Assembly: GCF_000143765.1 (NCBI RefSeq)
Contig: NZ_GL379771.1
Location: 124,001 to 188,000 of the forward strand
Direction: 5' to 3'
DNA length: 64,000 nt
From: Sphingobacterium spiritivorum ATCC 33861
Lineage (GTDB): Bacteria > Bacteroidota > Bacteroidia > Sphingobacteriales > Sphingobacteriaceae
This document shows, piece by piece, positions 18,273 through 27,083 of the stretch. The notes beneath the pieces were generated by a model. That model was not told the DNA's origin. It was given only the letters and a program-made list of their open reading frames with translations, and did no database searches. Position 1 is the first letter of the stretch; each line of letters begins with the position of its first letter. The position numbers and the translations under genes are program-made.

Positions 18273-18608
18273 ATGCCTTACAAGGAGCGCGAAATAAATA
18301 AATTATACTACACGATGGGTGAGGTAACAGAGATGTTTAATGTCAATGCCTCTCAGATCCGTTTTTACGAACGTGAATTTACGGTCTTGCAACCCAAAAA
18401 GAATAAAAAGGGCAACCGTCTCTTTACTCAGGAAGATATTGCGAATCTGAAAATAATCTTTAATCTGGTAAAAGAAAAAGGTTACACATTACAGGGAGCG
18501 CGTGATTATCTGCGTACAAATAAAAATGAAGCACGGGAAAATCAGCGCGTCATTGATTCTTTAGAAAAGTTAAAAGGTTTTTTACTGGAAGTAAGGGACA
18601 GTCTGTAA
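18273..18608 (+). CDS. MerR-family transcriptional regulator
   Basis: 111 aa. The N-terminal winged helix-turn-helix is clear: YYTMGEVTEMFNVNASQIRFYEREF followed by the wing PKKNKKGNRLFTQEDIANL (about 10-65). A short helical tail (about 66-111) replaces a ligand domain, and no metal-binding cysteines are present, so it is not a classical metal sensor. This short form is common in Bacteroidota as a single copy; its targets are unknown. It is monocistronic, with its own promoter and a weak hairpin downstream. Confidence 0.88.
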   Translation: MPYKEREINKLYYTMGEVTEMFNVNASQIRFYEREFTVLQPKKNKKGNRLFTQEDIANLKIIFNLVKEKGYTLQGARDYLRTNKNEARENQRVIDSLEKLKGFLLEVRDSL

Positions 18609-18626
18609 GGACCATCCCTGTACAAG

Positions 18627-18646
18627 TTGTTTATCGGAATAAACAA
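18627..18646 (+). terminator. Possible weak terminator after merR
   Basis: 8-bp AT-rich stem (TTGTTTAT / ATAAACAA) with a CGGA loop, 19 bp after the stop; no clear T-run follows. Confidence 0.4.
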
Positions 18647-18678
18647 AATCTGTTCATGCAGGTGAATAATCCGATCTT

Positions 18679-19680
18679 TTAAGACCGGAGCATAAATTCT
18701 TCCACTTTCTCCACCATTTCAGGACTACCCATAAATGCCGGACATCGCTGATGCAGTTCGCTGGGTACTATATCCAGAATTCTTCCCTGCCCTGTACTCG
18801 CCTTTCCTCCGGCTTGTTCTACAATAAAAGCTATCGGATTGCATTCGTACATCAACCTTAGTTTTCCGTCCGGATGGCTTAGTGTAGTCGGATACAGGAA
18901 TATACCTCCTTTGAGCAGATTACGATGAATATCGGCTACCATGGATCCAATATAACGGGAAGTATAGGGTCTGCCTGTAGATGCATCTTCTACCTGACAA
19001 TATTTGATATAATCTTTGACGCCCTGCGGAAATTTGATATAATTACCTTCATTGATCGAATAGATAGATCCGCTTTTGGGAATTTTGATATTGGGGTGTG
19101 AAAGACAGAACTCACCTATGGAAGGATCAAGCGTAAAACCGTTAACTCCTTTTCCGGTGGTATATACCAGCATAGTAGAGGAGCCGTATATAATATATCC
19201 TGCTGCGACTTGCTCTGTTCCTTTTTGCAGGATATCACTTAAGGTTGCCCGGTCATTGACGGATTTTCTTCTGTATATAGAAAAAATCGTTCCTACGGAA
19301 ACATTTACATCTATATTGGAGGAACCATCCAGTGGGTCGATACAGACGATATATTTGGCATCTTTGGACACTGTCGAATCCAGGTAAATGGCTTCATCCT
19401 GTTCTTCCGAAGCAAAAACACAACATTCTCCTCCATGGTTGAGGGCTTTCATAAATTGCTCATCCGCATAGACATCCAGTTTTTTCTGCCCCTCCCCCTG
19501 CACATTGGTCTGTCCTGCGTCACCGAGGATATCGGCCAGTCCGGCCTTGTTTACCTCCCGGTTGACTACTTTCGCCGCTATTCCGATATCTCGTAACAGT
19601 CGGGAAAGCTCCCCTTTAGCATAAGGGAAATCGGCCTGTTTTTCAATGATAAACTGACCTAAGGTTTTCATAATTGTCAT
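18679..19680 (-). CDS. fbp: Fructose-1,6-bisphosphatase class 1
   Basis: 333 aa, normal for class 1 FBPase. The metal/substrate motif [10 protein letters not shown] lies at 115-124, preceded by the SEEQDE acidic site near 91. [27 protein letters not shown] near 266-292 forms the sugar-phosphate site. The enzyme hydrolyses fructose-1,6-bisphosphate to fructose-6-phosphate in gluconeogenesis. The third codon after the first ATG is another ATG ([10 protein letters not shown]), so the start may be three codons later. Monocistronic; the phosphoesterase gene upstream is 80 bp away. Confidence 0.96.
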   Translation of the reverse strand: MTIMKTLGQFIIEKQADFPYAKGELSRLLRDIGIAAKVVNREVNKAGLADILGDAGQTNVQGEGQKKLDVYADEQFMKALNHGGECCVFASEEQDEAIYLDSTVSKDAKYIVCIDPLDGSSNIDVNVSVGTIFSIYRRKSVNDRATLSDILQKGTEQVAAGYIIYGSSTMLVYTTGKGVNGFTLDPSIGEFCLSHPNIKIPKSGSIYSINEGNYIKFPQGVKDYIKYCQVEDASTGRPYTSRYIGSMVADIHRNLLKGGIFLYPTTLSHPDGKLRLMYECNPIAFIVEQAGGKASTGQGRILDIVPSELHQRCPAFMGSPEMVEKVEEFMLRS

Positions 19681-19760
19681 TTGTTGTTTTGTTTGTTTAT
19701 ATGATTCAGGCCAAATGTAGGCAACCTAAAACAATCCTGCAACCCAATGACACCCAGAGA

Positions 19761-20255
19761 TTAACGATTTGCCAATTCTATAACTTCCAAATTTTCAATT
19801 TTATCCCCATTTATATCAAAACGCATCAATGTTCTGACTTTTTGCCAACCATGTTTACCGGCTGCCCCAGGGTTAAGATGCAAACATTTTAATTTTTGAT
19901 CAAACTGTACTTTTAAAATATGAGAGTGTCCGCAGATAAATAATTGTGGCGGATTGGCTGTAATTTCAGCTTTCACAGCAGAAGAGTACCGTCCGGGATA
20001 TCCTCCTATATGCGTCATCCATACATCTACTCCCTCACACATAAATCTGAGATTTTCGGGGTATTGTACTCTTATCTCCTTACCATCTATATTGCCATAT
20101 ACACCGCGAAAAGGTTTGAAGGCAGCAAGCGCATCCGCGACCTGTAACGATCCGAAATCACCGGCATGCCAGATCTCATCACAATTTTCAAAATAGGTAA
20201 ACACTGCTTCATCCAGATAGCTGTGTGTATCTGATATCAATCCAATTTTTGTCAT
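19761..20255 (-). CDS. Metallophosphoesterase, YfcE/MJ0936 family
   Basis: 164 aa with all calcineurin-like phosphoesterase blocks: GLISDTHSYLD (7-ish), HAGDFGS, VYGNIDG, MTHIGGYPG and ICGHSHILKV, followed by LHLNPGAAG. Small members of this family hydrolyse phosphodiesters in vitro with two metal ions; physiological substrate is unknown. The ATG is 4 bp beyond the stop of trmN6, so the two genes form an operon. Confidence 0.92.
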   Translation of the reverse strand: MTKIGLISDTHSYLDEAVFTYFENCDEIWHAGDFGSLQVADALAAFKPFRGVYGNIDGKEIRVQYPENLRFMCEGVDVWMTHIGGYPGRYSSAVKAEITANPPQLFICGHSHILKVQFDQKLKCLHLNPGAAGKHGWQKVRTLMRFDINGDKIENLEVIELANR

Positions 20256-20259
20256 GTGT

Positions 20260-20970
20260 CTAAAAAGCTAAAAAATACGGCCGTAAAAGTTCCTTATATC
20301 TATCCGAATATACTCCTTTGCATTCATATATAATCAATAATTCCTCCGTCATCAGGTCTTTCTTACCTCCCTTACGCCATGTTATCATCTTCCTGAATAC
20401 AGGACTGTCTTTATACGATTGCACAGCTATCACATGCTCTGCTATCAGTTCCTGAGTAGTAGCAATATCCTGCAATTGACCGGCAAGTTCCGGCGGAAGA
20501 ATCAGACGCAACAACCCCTCTTCCATCAGATGACGCCCGGCAAAATCAAAGAGTCTTTCAAAGAAAGGAAGATCAGCATGTCTGGCTGTTTTTTTTCTGT
20601 TATCGGGGTTATGCAGCGAATCTGTATAAAAGGGAGGATTTGAGATAATCAGATCATATTTACTGACCGGATGCAGGTCTTCAAAGGAAACATGCTGTGC
20701 GTACATACGTTCGGAAAAAGGGGAATTCAAAAAATTCTGCTTCGCCCGATCCGCAGCAAGCGCATCGATCTCAACAGCCTCAAGTATGGCATTTTCGAAT
20801 CGTTGTGCAAGCATCAGTGCAATCACACCCGTACCCGTCCCTATATCCAGTATATGTGCAGCCGGAATATCTGCCGTAGTAGCAGCCAGCAATACTCCAT
20901 CTGTATTGATCTTCATGGGACAATCCGTTTGATCTACAGCAAATTGTTTAAACTGAAAAATAGAAGACAT
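20260..20970 (-). CDS. trmN6: tRNA1(Val) (adenine-37-N6)-methyltransferase
   Basis: 236 aa from the ATG at 20970, giving MSSIFQFKQFAVDQTDCPMKI, the usual N-terminus; an ATG ten codons upstream is judged too early. Class I SAM methyltransferase with ILDIGTGTGVIALMLAQR (motif I), AVEIDALAADRA, and the amino-methyltransferase motif NPPF in LIISNPPFYTDSL. It methylates N6 of A37 in tRNA-Val. It is directly followed by the phosphoesterase gene. Confidence 0.92.
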   Translation of the reverse strand: MSSIFQFKQFAVDQTDCPMKINTDGVLLAATTADIPAAHILDIGTGTGVIALMLAQRFENAILEAVEIDALAADRAKQNFLNSPFSERMYAQHVSFEDLHPVSKYDLIISNPPFYTDSLHNPDNRKKTARHADLPFFERLFDFAGRHLMEEGLLRLILPPELAGQLQDIATTQELIAEHVIAVQSYKDSPVFRKMITWRKGGKKDLMTEELLIIYECKGVYSDRYKELLRPYFLAF

Positions 20971-21062
20971 AGTACAAAGATACAATCCCCTGTAGCACAC
21001 ACAAGCTTCGCATTACTTCATAAATCAAAAAAATCGTTACTTTCGTTTATTAGTTTATTATT

Positions 21063-22205
21063 ATGCGCAACATATCCTTCTTTTTATTTACAGTCTTGCT
21101 GCTTGGAATCAGCGGAGTTACCCGTGCACAGCAAACTGTATCTACCCCCGCCAGTTGTATCACGACTGCTCAATCCGCTCTGGATAAACTTGTTCCGGCT
21201 TTAGTCAAAAATGATTTTGATGCTATCCGGGATATTGTCAATGTATGGGAAAGGGATTGCGGAAAGACCGAGTTTCTGGAGCGTATCAGGATCCTTCAGC
21301 TTCTTATCTCTAAATCTCCTTATCAAACAGAACTGGATTATTACTACAATCAAAAATATGATCAGCAGCTCATCAAAAGATGGAATAATGCGGATAAAAA
21401 AAACTACAAGGAAATTTACAGCAAACAACCTTCTCTGTTTGATTATGTGCCCTTACGTCATCAGGCAGATTCCTTACTGAAACTGAAAGCCAAAGCCTTG
21501 CTGTATTCGGATAGCTACCAGTTAGCTGATAAGGACCGGAAACTGATCGCTTTGTTTGCTGATGATTTTAATGAAATTGCAGCTCAGCAAGCCGAAAGTA
21601 ATCAGGCAAAGAATGACAAAGGATCTTATACAGAAGATTATAAAGACAGAGTAGGTTATACGATCTATGCCGGTACATACGGCCCGCTGGGTGGTACGAA
21701 TACCACATTCGGATATAATCCGGTCTTCGGATTGACAGTAATGAGTTCACTACGCAAAAATTTTATTTTCGAAGGAGGAATAAAGGTCAGAATTAACAGT
21801 TCGGACAGGGATTTTCAATACCTGCTCTATAACGAGACAATGGATGTAAATTCTGCAGCCAGCTTCTCTGTGGGTGGCAATGTAGGCTATAAAGCTCTGG
21901 ACCGGGGCAAATTTATGCTGATTCCTAAATTGGGTATAGGATGGGAAGTGATCAGTACAGGATTATCCGAAACCGTATATAATGACAACTATGTGGATGA
22001 GTACGGAGATGGTTCCAGCACAAGATTTCATAATGTGAATACCCTTCACCTAGGAGCCAGCCTGGCAGGGATGTACCGCGTATCCAGAAAAAATTACATC
22101 GGACTGGAGATCGGTTACCATTACACTCCTTATCAGTGGGACAGTAACCTGATCACAGACATCTACAATCACTATGGAAGTGTAGAATTATTCTTTCGAT
22201 TTTAG
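21063..22205 (+). CDS. Secreted protein with helical N-terminus and outer-membrane beta-barrel-like C-terminus, unknown
   Basis: 380 aa. A signal peptide ([19 protein letters not shown], cleavage after about 22, RAQQ) precedes a charged helical region (about 28-185) rich in Lys/Asp/Gln. The C-terminal half (about 195-380) has alternating aromatic/polar strands with glycine turns ([42 protein letters not shown]) and ends in VELFFRF, a terminal phenylalanine as in BamA-inserted barrels. I infer an eight-or-so-stranded outer-membrane barrel; no named family is recognised. Its stop overlaps the mutS stop by 4 bp in convergent orientation. Confidence 0.72.
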   Translation: MRNISFFLFTVLLLGISGVTRAQQTVSTPASCITTAQSALDKLVPALVKNDFDAIRDIVNVWERDCGKTEFLERIRILQLLISKSPYQTELDYYYNQKYDQQLIKRWNNADKKNYKEIYSKQPSLFDYVPLRHQADSLLKLKAKALLYSDSYQLADKDRKLIALFADDFNEIAAQQAESNQAKNDKGSYTEDYKDRVGYTIYAGTYGPLGGTNTTFGYNPVFGLTVMSSLRKNFIFEGGIKVRINSSDRDFQYLLYNETMDVNSAASFSVGGNVGYKALDRGKFMLIPKLGIGWEVISTGLSETVYNDNYVDEYGDGSSTRFHNVNTLHLGASLAGMYRVSRKNYIGLEIGYHYTPYQWDSNLITDIYNHYGSVELFFRF

Positions 22206-24811
22206 TTTTTCAGAAGGCGTTGTATTTCATCCAGTTTCATCAGGGCTTCTACCGGAGTCAGGGTGTTGACATCCAGATTATTCAGCATGTCCCTGATTTT
22301 TTCCAGAATAGGATCATCAATAGCAAACATTTGCAGTTGATAGGCCTGTTTTTGTATTTTACGCATACTGTCCTTTATCTGCTCTCCTCCGGTACGTTCC
22401 TGTTCCAGACGCTTCAGGATCTCATTTGCTCTTCCCAGTAATTTCGGGGGCATTCCGGCTAGTTTGGCCACATGAATACCAAAGCTGTGTTCTGACCCCC
22501 CGGGAACCAGTTTACGCAAAAAGATGACTTTGTTATTTACTTCCTTGACCGTGACATTGAAGTTTTTTATTCTAGGCATGGAAGTACTCAATTCATTGAG
22601 TTCGTGATAGTGCGTCGCAAATAAGGTCTTTGCTCTTGCTGTCGGATGATTGTGCAAAAATTCGGCAATCGCCCATGCAATAGAAATACCATCATATGTA
22701 CTCGTACCACGTCCGATCTCATCCAGCAGAATAAGACTTCTGTCTGACAGGTTATTCATGATACTCGCTGTTTCGTTCATTTCAACCATAAAGGTAGATT
22801 CACCTGAAGAAAGATTATCCGACGCTCCTACACGGGTAAATATCTTATCTACCAAACCGATATGCGCTGTTTTGGCAGGAACGAAACTTCCGATCTGCGC
22901 CATTAACACGATCAGCCCGGTCTGCCTTAGCAAAGCAGATTTACCGGCCATGTTGGGTCCTGTAATAATAATAATCTGCTGCGCATCATTGTCCAGAAAG
23001 GTATCGTTTGTGATATAGTCCTGTCCGATCGGCAGGTTCTTCTCGATCACCGGATGACGTCCGCCTTTTATATCCAGAACCTTGCTCTCGCTGATCTCCG
23101 GTTTGACATAAAAATTCTTTTCCGCTATTACAGCAAAGTTCAACAGGACATCCAGTTTGGCCACCAGCTGAGCATTAAGTTGTACAGGTTTGATATATTC
23201 GGCAATCGCAGATAAAAGTTCAGCATACAGTCTGTTTTCTATAACCTGAATTTTTTCTTCAGCACCGAGGATCTGCTCTTCGTACTCCTTCAGTTCTTCC
23301 GTGATATAGCGTTCAGCATTTACTAATGTCTGTTTACGGATCCAGCCTTCCGGCACTTTATCCTTATGGGTATTGGTCACTTCAAGGTAATACCCGAAAA
23401 CATTATTGAACGCTATCTTTAAAGATGGAATTCCTGTCATTTCAGCTTCACGCTTCTGAATTTCCAGCAGATAATCTTTACCTCCAAATGCAATTTTACG
23501 CAGACGATCCAGTTCACTGTCAATACCATCTGCCATTACATTTCCTTTATTAAGTGCAACAGGAGGTTCGGCCTGCATTTCTCTTTCTATTCTATCACGG
23601 ATCAATGAACAGGTGTTAAGCTGTTCCGAGATAATTTTTAATGACTCTGTGTCTGCATTCCCTGTTAGGATTTTCAACTTTTCGATCGCATACAACGATC
23701 GTTTCAATTGCATGATCTCTCTGGGATTGGCTTTGAGAAGTCCGATCTTACTGATCAGACGCTCCAGGTCACCTACCTGCCTGATTTCCTGCACCAGCTC
23801 ATCCCGTAAAGATCTGTTTTGATGAAAATGCTCCACTACATTTAATCGTTCCTGTATAGAAACCCGGTCTTTTAGTGGCATGACGATCCATCGTTTGAGC
23901 AAACGTGCCCCCATCGGTGAAGCCGTATGATCCAGTACATCCGAAAGGGTGACTGCATTTTCATTCGCAGATCCTATCAATTCCAGATTACGGATCGTGA
24001 ACCTGTCCAGCCACATATAGCGATCCTCTTCGATACGCGATATATTGGATATATGTTGCAGATTACGGTGTTCTGTTTCATTCAGATAATGAAGTGCAAC
24101 ACCTGCTGCTATAATGCCTACAGGCATGCGTTCTATCCCGAAACCTTTCATCGAGTTGACCTCAAAATGCTTGAGCAAGGTCTCTGTCGCATAATCTCCG
24201 GTATAGGGCCACTCATCCAGGGTATAGGTGTAAAACTGGCTTCCGAAATGTTCTGTAAATTCTTTAAACTGTTTTTTGGCCAGTATCACCTCTGTAGGTT
24301 TGAATCCCTGCAAAAGTTTATCAATATAGCTGTTGTTGCCTTGCGCCACCAGAAATTCTCCGGTAGAAATATCCAGAAAGGCAACTCCTGTGGAATTCTT
24401 TTCAAAGAATACAGATGCAAGGTAATTATTCGATTTTTGCTGAACGATATTATCGCTGTAAGATACTCCGGGAGTTACCAACTCCGTCACTCCGCGCTTG
24501 ACAATAGTCTTGGTCGTCTTCGGATCTTCAAGCTGATCACAGATCGCCACCCGCTGACCGGCTCTTACCAATTTTGGCAGATACGTTTCCAGGGAATGAT
24601 GCGGAAATCCCGCTAATGCTGTCTCAGACTCACTTCCACTCCCTCTCTTTGTCAATACAATCCCTAATATGCCTGCGGCTTTGATTGCATCTTCTCCAAA
24701 CGTTTCATAAAAGTCTCCCACCCTGAATAACAATAATGCTCCCGGATATTTCACCTTTATAGCATTATATTGCTGCATCAATGGAGTTTCTTTTTTTGCT
24801 GCCTTTGCCAA
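22202..24811 (-). CDS. mutS: DNA mismatch repair protein MutS
   Basis: 869 aa. The mismatch-recognition motif FYETFGEDA near 31-39 contains the intercalating Phe and the Glu. Connector, lever and clamp domains follow, then the ATPase with Walker A GPNMAGKS near 620, the STFMVEMNE segment, Walker [17 protein letters not shown] and the switch ATHYHEL. A C-terminal helix-turn-helix dimerisation region ends the protein. MutS binds mismatches and recruits MutL. The start is [22 protein letters not shown] matches the family N-terminus, while the first ATG, twelve codons later, would truncate it slightly. The 3' end overlaps the convergent gene by 4 bp. Confidence 0.97.
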   Translation of the reverse strand: MAKAAKKETPLMQQYNAIKVKYPGALLLFRVGDFYETFGEDAIKAAGILGIVLTKRGSGSESETALAGFPHHSLETYLPKLVRAGQRVAICDQLEDPKTTKTIVKRGVTELVTPGVSYSDNIVQQKSNNYLASVFFEKNSTGVAFLDISTGEFLVAQGNNSYIDKLLQGFKPTEVILAKKQFKEFTEHFGSQFYTYTLDEWPYTGDYATETLLKHFEVNSMKGFGIERMPVGIIAAGVALHYLNETEHRNLQHISNISRIEEDRYMWLDRFTIRNLELIGSANENAVTLSDVLDHTASPMGARLLKRWIVMPLKDRVSIQERLNVVEHFHQNRSLRDELVQEIRQVGDLERLISKIGLLKANPREIMQLKRSLYAIEKLKILTGNADTESLKIISEQLNTCSLIRDRIEREMQAEPPVALNKGNVMADGIDSELDRLRKIAFGGKDYLLEIQKREAEMTGIPSLKIAFNNVFGYYLEVTNTHKDKVPEGWIRKQTLVNAERYITEELKEYEEQILGAEEKIQVIENRLYAELLSAIAEYIKPVQLNAQLVAKLDVLLNFAVIAEKNFYVKPEISESKVLDIKGGRHPVIEKNLPIGQDYITNDTFLDNDAQQIIIITGPNMAGKSALLRQTGLIVLMAQIGSFVPAKTAHIGLVDKIFTRVGASDNLSSGESTFMVEMNETASIMNNLSDRSLILLDEIGRGTSTYDGISIAWAIAEFLHNHPTARAKTLFATHYHELNELSTSMPRIKNFNVTVKEVNNKVIFLRKLVPGGSEHSFGIHVAKLAGMPPKLLGRANEILKRLEQERTGGEQIKDSMRKIQKQAYQLQMFAIDDPILEKIRDMLNNLDVNTLTPVEALMKLDEIQRLLKN

Positions 24812-25032
24812 TTTAATATCGATTTTTGATAAGCTGTAAAAATAACAGAAATGTAGCAGATAGGCAACTCTGCAGAGAGAAACATACGATATTGTCAGGC
24901 ATTAACTTTTTTCTATAAATTGTGAATTATAATGCTGTCAATTGCACTGGCAGACAATGTACAGCTTTTGAGATATAACAATAATCCACACTACAAATCC
25001 AATGACAGCGGGATTGAAGCTACAAAAATTTC

Positions 25033-25047
25033 AAACCTGATAGGTTT
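25033..25047. repeat. Short palindrome AAACCT-GAT-AGGTTT
   Basis: Perfect 6-bp arms with a 3-bp centre. Similar AACCTGNNAGGTT palindromes are, from memory, dispersed in Bacteroidota intergenic DNA. Only one copy was noticed in this window, so repeat status is unproven. Confidence 0.35.
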
Positions 25048-25073
25048 TAGATTTCATTGGCCCTTTCTTTGAT

Positions 25074-25092
25074 ATTCCTTGGAATAAGGAAT
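25074..25092. terminator. Hairpin downstream of fic
   Basis: 7-bp stem ATTCCTT / AAGGAAT with a 5-nt loop about 26 bp beyond the fic stop. The T-run lies on the plus strand, so as a fic terminator it is only moderate. Confidence 0.4.
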
Positions 25093-25117
25093 TTTTTTAG
25101 TTTTTACTACCGGAAAA

Positions 25118-26011
25118 CTAATCAAACTCTATTTCAAAATATACAAGAATGGCTTTGTAGTTGTCCTGAGCAGTAAGGCATGTATCCAGGAGATATTCTT
25201 TAATATGTCTCCATTCCTGTAACCCTCTGTAATAAAAAAGTTTTAGATCTTCATCTATGATAAAAGGTACAATATTGTTAGCCAGGCATTCTTTAAACAT
25301 AATTAACCGTCCAACACGACCATTTCCATCCTGAAAAGGATGAATAATTTCAAATTTATAGTGGAAATCAATAATATCTTCTAAAGTCTTCTTTGCAATG
25401 CTGTGATAATCGGAAAGTAAAGCTGACATTTCTGTGGAAACTGCTTTAGGTGGACAAGTTTCATTCCCGCCAACTTCGTTTGGAAGTTTTTTGTATTCCC
25501 CAACATTAAACCAATCTTTTCGGCTATAAGATGTTCCTGATTTCAACAGAAAATGCAATTCCTTAATAAAAGATTCCGTTAGTTTGGATTTTGCTTTATC
25601 GATGATTAAGTCAATACATCGAAAGTGATTAGTGGTTTCGATAATATCATCAATATTAATAACTTCTTTAGACGCTCCAATGGTATTTGTCTCGAATATG
25701 TAGCGTGTCTGATCATGGGTTAACTTGCTCCCCTCTATTCGATTTGAATTATAGGTGAGATCAATTTGCGTACGGTGGTAAATTCCACCTTTCAGCTTCA
25801 TCTCTTTTTGCTCTTTAAAGTGATTGAGTAAGACATTATCACTAAATTTCTTCTTATTTCCCTTCTCAGGTAATAACGAATCTTCCGGAATATTCCATGT
25901 TTTACCCGTTAAAAAAGCTCCTTTTATTTTTCCGGTAGCACAATAATTCCGGGCGGTTCTTTCCGGAATATTCCATCTTTTCGCAAACTCTCTTACTGAA
26001 ATATAGTTCAT
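25118..26011 (-). CDS. Fic-family protein with N-terminal DNA-binding domain
   Basis: 297 aa from the ATG at 26011; an ATG 50 codons upstream is possible but adds sequence running through the promoter palindrome. Residues 1-50 form a helix-turn-helix (ISVREFAKRWNIPERTARNY, then GAFLTGKTWNIP) resembling a DNA-binding excisionase-type domain. The Fic core carries HPFQDGNGRVGR with catalytic H224, normally an AMPylation site. The inhibitory motif [ST]xxxE[GN] is present as SNRIEG (S89, E93) before the core, so this is a class II, self-inhibited Fic protein. No antitoxin gene lies beside it. Its own DNA-binding domain and the inverted repeat over its promoter suggest autoregulation. AT-rich codon use differs slightly from neighbours. 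Confidence 0.9.
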   Translation of the reverse strand: MNYISVREFAKRWNIPERTARNYCATGKIKGAFLTGKTWNIPEDSLLPEKGNKKKFSDNVLLNHFKEQKEMKLKGGIYHRTQIDLTYNSNRIEGSKLTHDQTRYIFETNTIGASKEVINIDDIIETTNHFRCIDLIIDKAKSKLTESFIKELHFLLKSGTSYSRKDWFNVGEYKKLPNEVGGNETCPPKAVSTEMSALLSDYHSIAKKTLEDIIDFHYKFEIIHPFQDGNGRVGRLIMFKECLANNIVPFIIDEDLKLFYYRGLQEWRHIKEYLLDTCLTAQDNYKAILVYFEIEFD

Positions 26012-26013
26012 GC

Positions 26014-26057
26014 TATTTATTGTATATTTGCCGTTACCGGCAAATATACAATAAATA
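26014..26057 (-). promoter_or_regulatory. 20-bp perfect inverted repeat over the fic promoter (candidate operator)
   Basis: Arms 26014-26033 and 26038-26057 are exactly complementary with a 4-nt TTAC spacer, beginning 2 bp upstream of the fic ATG. The right arm contains TATATTTG on the minus strand (26041-26048), a perfect minus-7 box, so binding here would block the promoter. Because of the symmetry the same box also occurs on the plus strand at 26023-26030. Confidence 0.65.
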
Positions 26058-26077
26058 ATAGCTTTAATTTTACTGTT

Positions 26078-26089
26078 ATTTGCCGGTAA
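26078..26089. promoter_or_regulatory. Second copy of the ATTTGCCGGTAA half-site
   Basis: ATTTGCCGGTAA is the exact reverse complement of TTACCGGCAAAT at 26034-26045 in the centre of the fic inverted repeat. A 12-bp exact recurrence 33 bp away suggests a two-site operator. Confidence 0.55.
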
Positions 26090-26230
26090 AAATATCTTTG
26101 AGTATCTTGATTCATTTGTGAATTTTATGAAATTCAACGAATAAGTTTCTGCATCGATCAATTGATTTAAGGGACACAGCTTTTTCCTGAAAACTTTAAA
26201 ATAAATTAACCAATACTGCGTAATAGCTAT

Positions 26231-26238
26231 TATGTTTG
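26231..26238 (+). promoter_or_regulatory. Putative minus-7 box of mtgA
   Basis: TATGTTTG matches TAnnTTTG and lies 22 bp before the mtgA ATG; no clear minus-33 element was found. Confidence 0.5.
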
Positions 26239-26260
26239 CACGATAAATGACATAAGCGCC

Positions 26261-26989
26261 ATGGCGATCAAAAGAGGCAACAAAGTAAAACGAAAATCAA
26301 GTTCCAAAGACCTTAAGAATCAAATTCTTAAGTGGACAGGACGTATAATAGGAGGATTTTTTGCAATCACTATTTTCTGGGTGATCTGCCTGCGTTTTAT
26401 AGATCCTCCGGTTACTTACCTGATGATCAAACGTGGTTTTGAGCGTAAGGGAATGGGCAAAGAGTGGAAGTTGGAGAAGGACTGGCTGGACTATGATGAT
26501 ATGTCCAATAATCTGAAGCGTGCCGCCATTGCCGGTGAAGATGCTCACTTTATGGAGCACAATGGATTTGATGTGCAAGCTATCCAGAAAGCAATGGAGA
26601 AAAATCAAAACGGTAAGAAACTCCGGGGGGGAAGTACAATCAGCCAGCAGGTGGCCAAAAATGTATTTCTATGGCCGGAACGTTCCTGGGTTCGAAAAGG
26701 TTTTGAAACCTATTTTACCTTTCTTATTGAATTGTTCTGGAGTAAAAAACGAATTCTCGAAGTATATCTCAATGTAATTGAAATGGGGCAAGGTGTATAT
26801 GGAGCTGAGGCCGCAGCCCAATATTACTTCAGCAAATCAGCCAAAAGTTTAACAAAAAAAGAAGCTGCTCTAATTATTGCTATTCTGCCTAGTCCCCAGA
26901 AATGGGATGCGCGCAATCCTTCTACATATGTTAACGGCCGGGCAAACCGGATCGTAAGATACATGAGTCATTACAGTATTCCGGAATAA
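26261..26989 (+). CDS. mtgA: Monofunctional peptidoglycan transglycosylase
   Basis: 242 aa. One N-terminal membrane helix (about 30-48, IIGGFFAITIFWVICLRF) anchors a GT51 domain with AIAGEDAHFMEHNGFD (catalytic Glu of EDAHF), RGGSTISQQVAKNVF, KKRILEVYLNVIEMGQGVYG and AALIIAILPSPQKWDARNP. There is no transpeptidase domain, so it is monofunctional. It polymerises lipid II into glycan strands at the outer face of the inner membrane. It is transcribed alone, away from fic, and closed by a 12-bp hairpin. Confidence 0.94.
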   Translation: MAIKRGNKVKRKSSSKDLKNQILKWTGRIIGGFFAITIFWVICLRFIDPPVTYLMIKRGFERKGMGKEWKLEKDWLDYDDMSNNLKRAAIAGEDAHFMEHNGFDVQAIQKAMEKNQNGKKLRGGSTISQQVAKNVFLWPERSWVRKGFETYFTFLIELFWSKKRILEVYLNVIEMGQGVYGAEAAAQYYFSKSAKSLTKKEAALIIAILPSPQKWDARNPSTYVNGRANRIVRYMSHYSIPE

Positions 26990-26997
26990 ACGTATTT

Positions 26998-27042
26998 ATT
27001 ATGCCGGCATCCGTGTCTTTAGCCACAGATTGCCGGCATAAT
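26998..27042 (+). terminator. Terminator of mtgA
   Basis: Perfect 12-bp stem ATTATGCCGGCA / TGCCGGCATAAT around a 21-nt loop, 9 bp after the stop. It may also serve the convergent sulfur operon. Confidence 0.7.
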
Positions 27043-27083
27043 TATTAAAAGAATTTTATTTTACGGTCAACACGGATTTAAAA

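Larger units (their letters stand above)
24812..25117. other. Gene-free stretch between mutS and fic
   Basis: About 306 bp with no convincing coding sequence or RNA gene. It holds a short palindrome AAACCTGATAGGTTT (25033-25047) and a hairpin ATTCCTT / AAGGAAT (25074-25092). Confidence 0.6.

Noticed and set aside
23927..24616. 229-aa plus-strand frame inside mutS
   Set aside because: Long but antisense to conserved mutS sequence; no recognisable protein features.
26012..26161. Longer start for the Fic gene
   Set aside because: The extra 50 codons cover the palindromic promoter region, and the HTH domain starts right at the later ATG.
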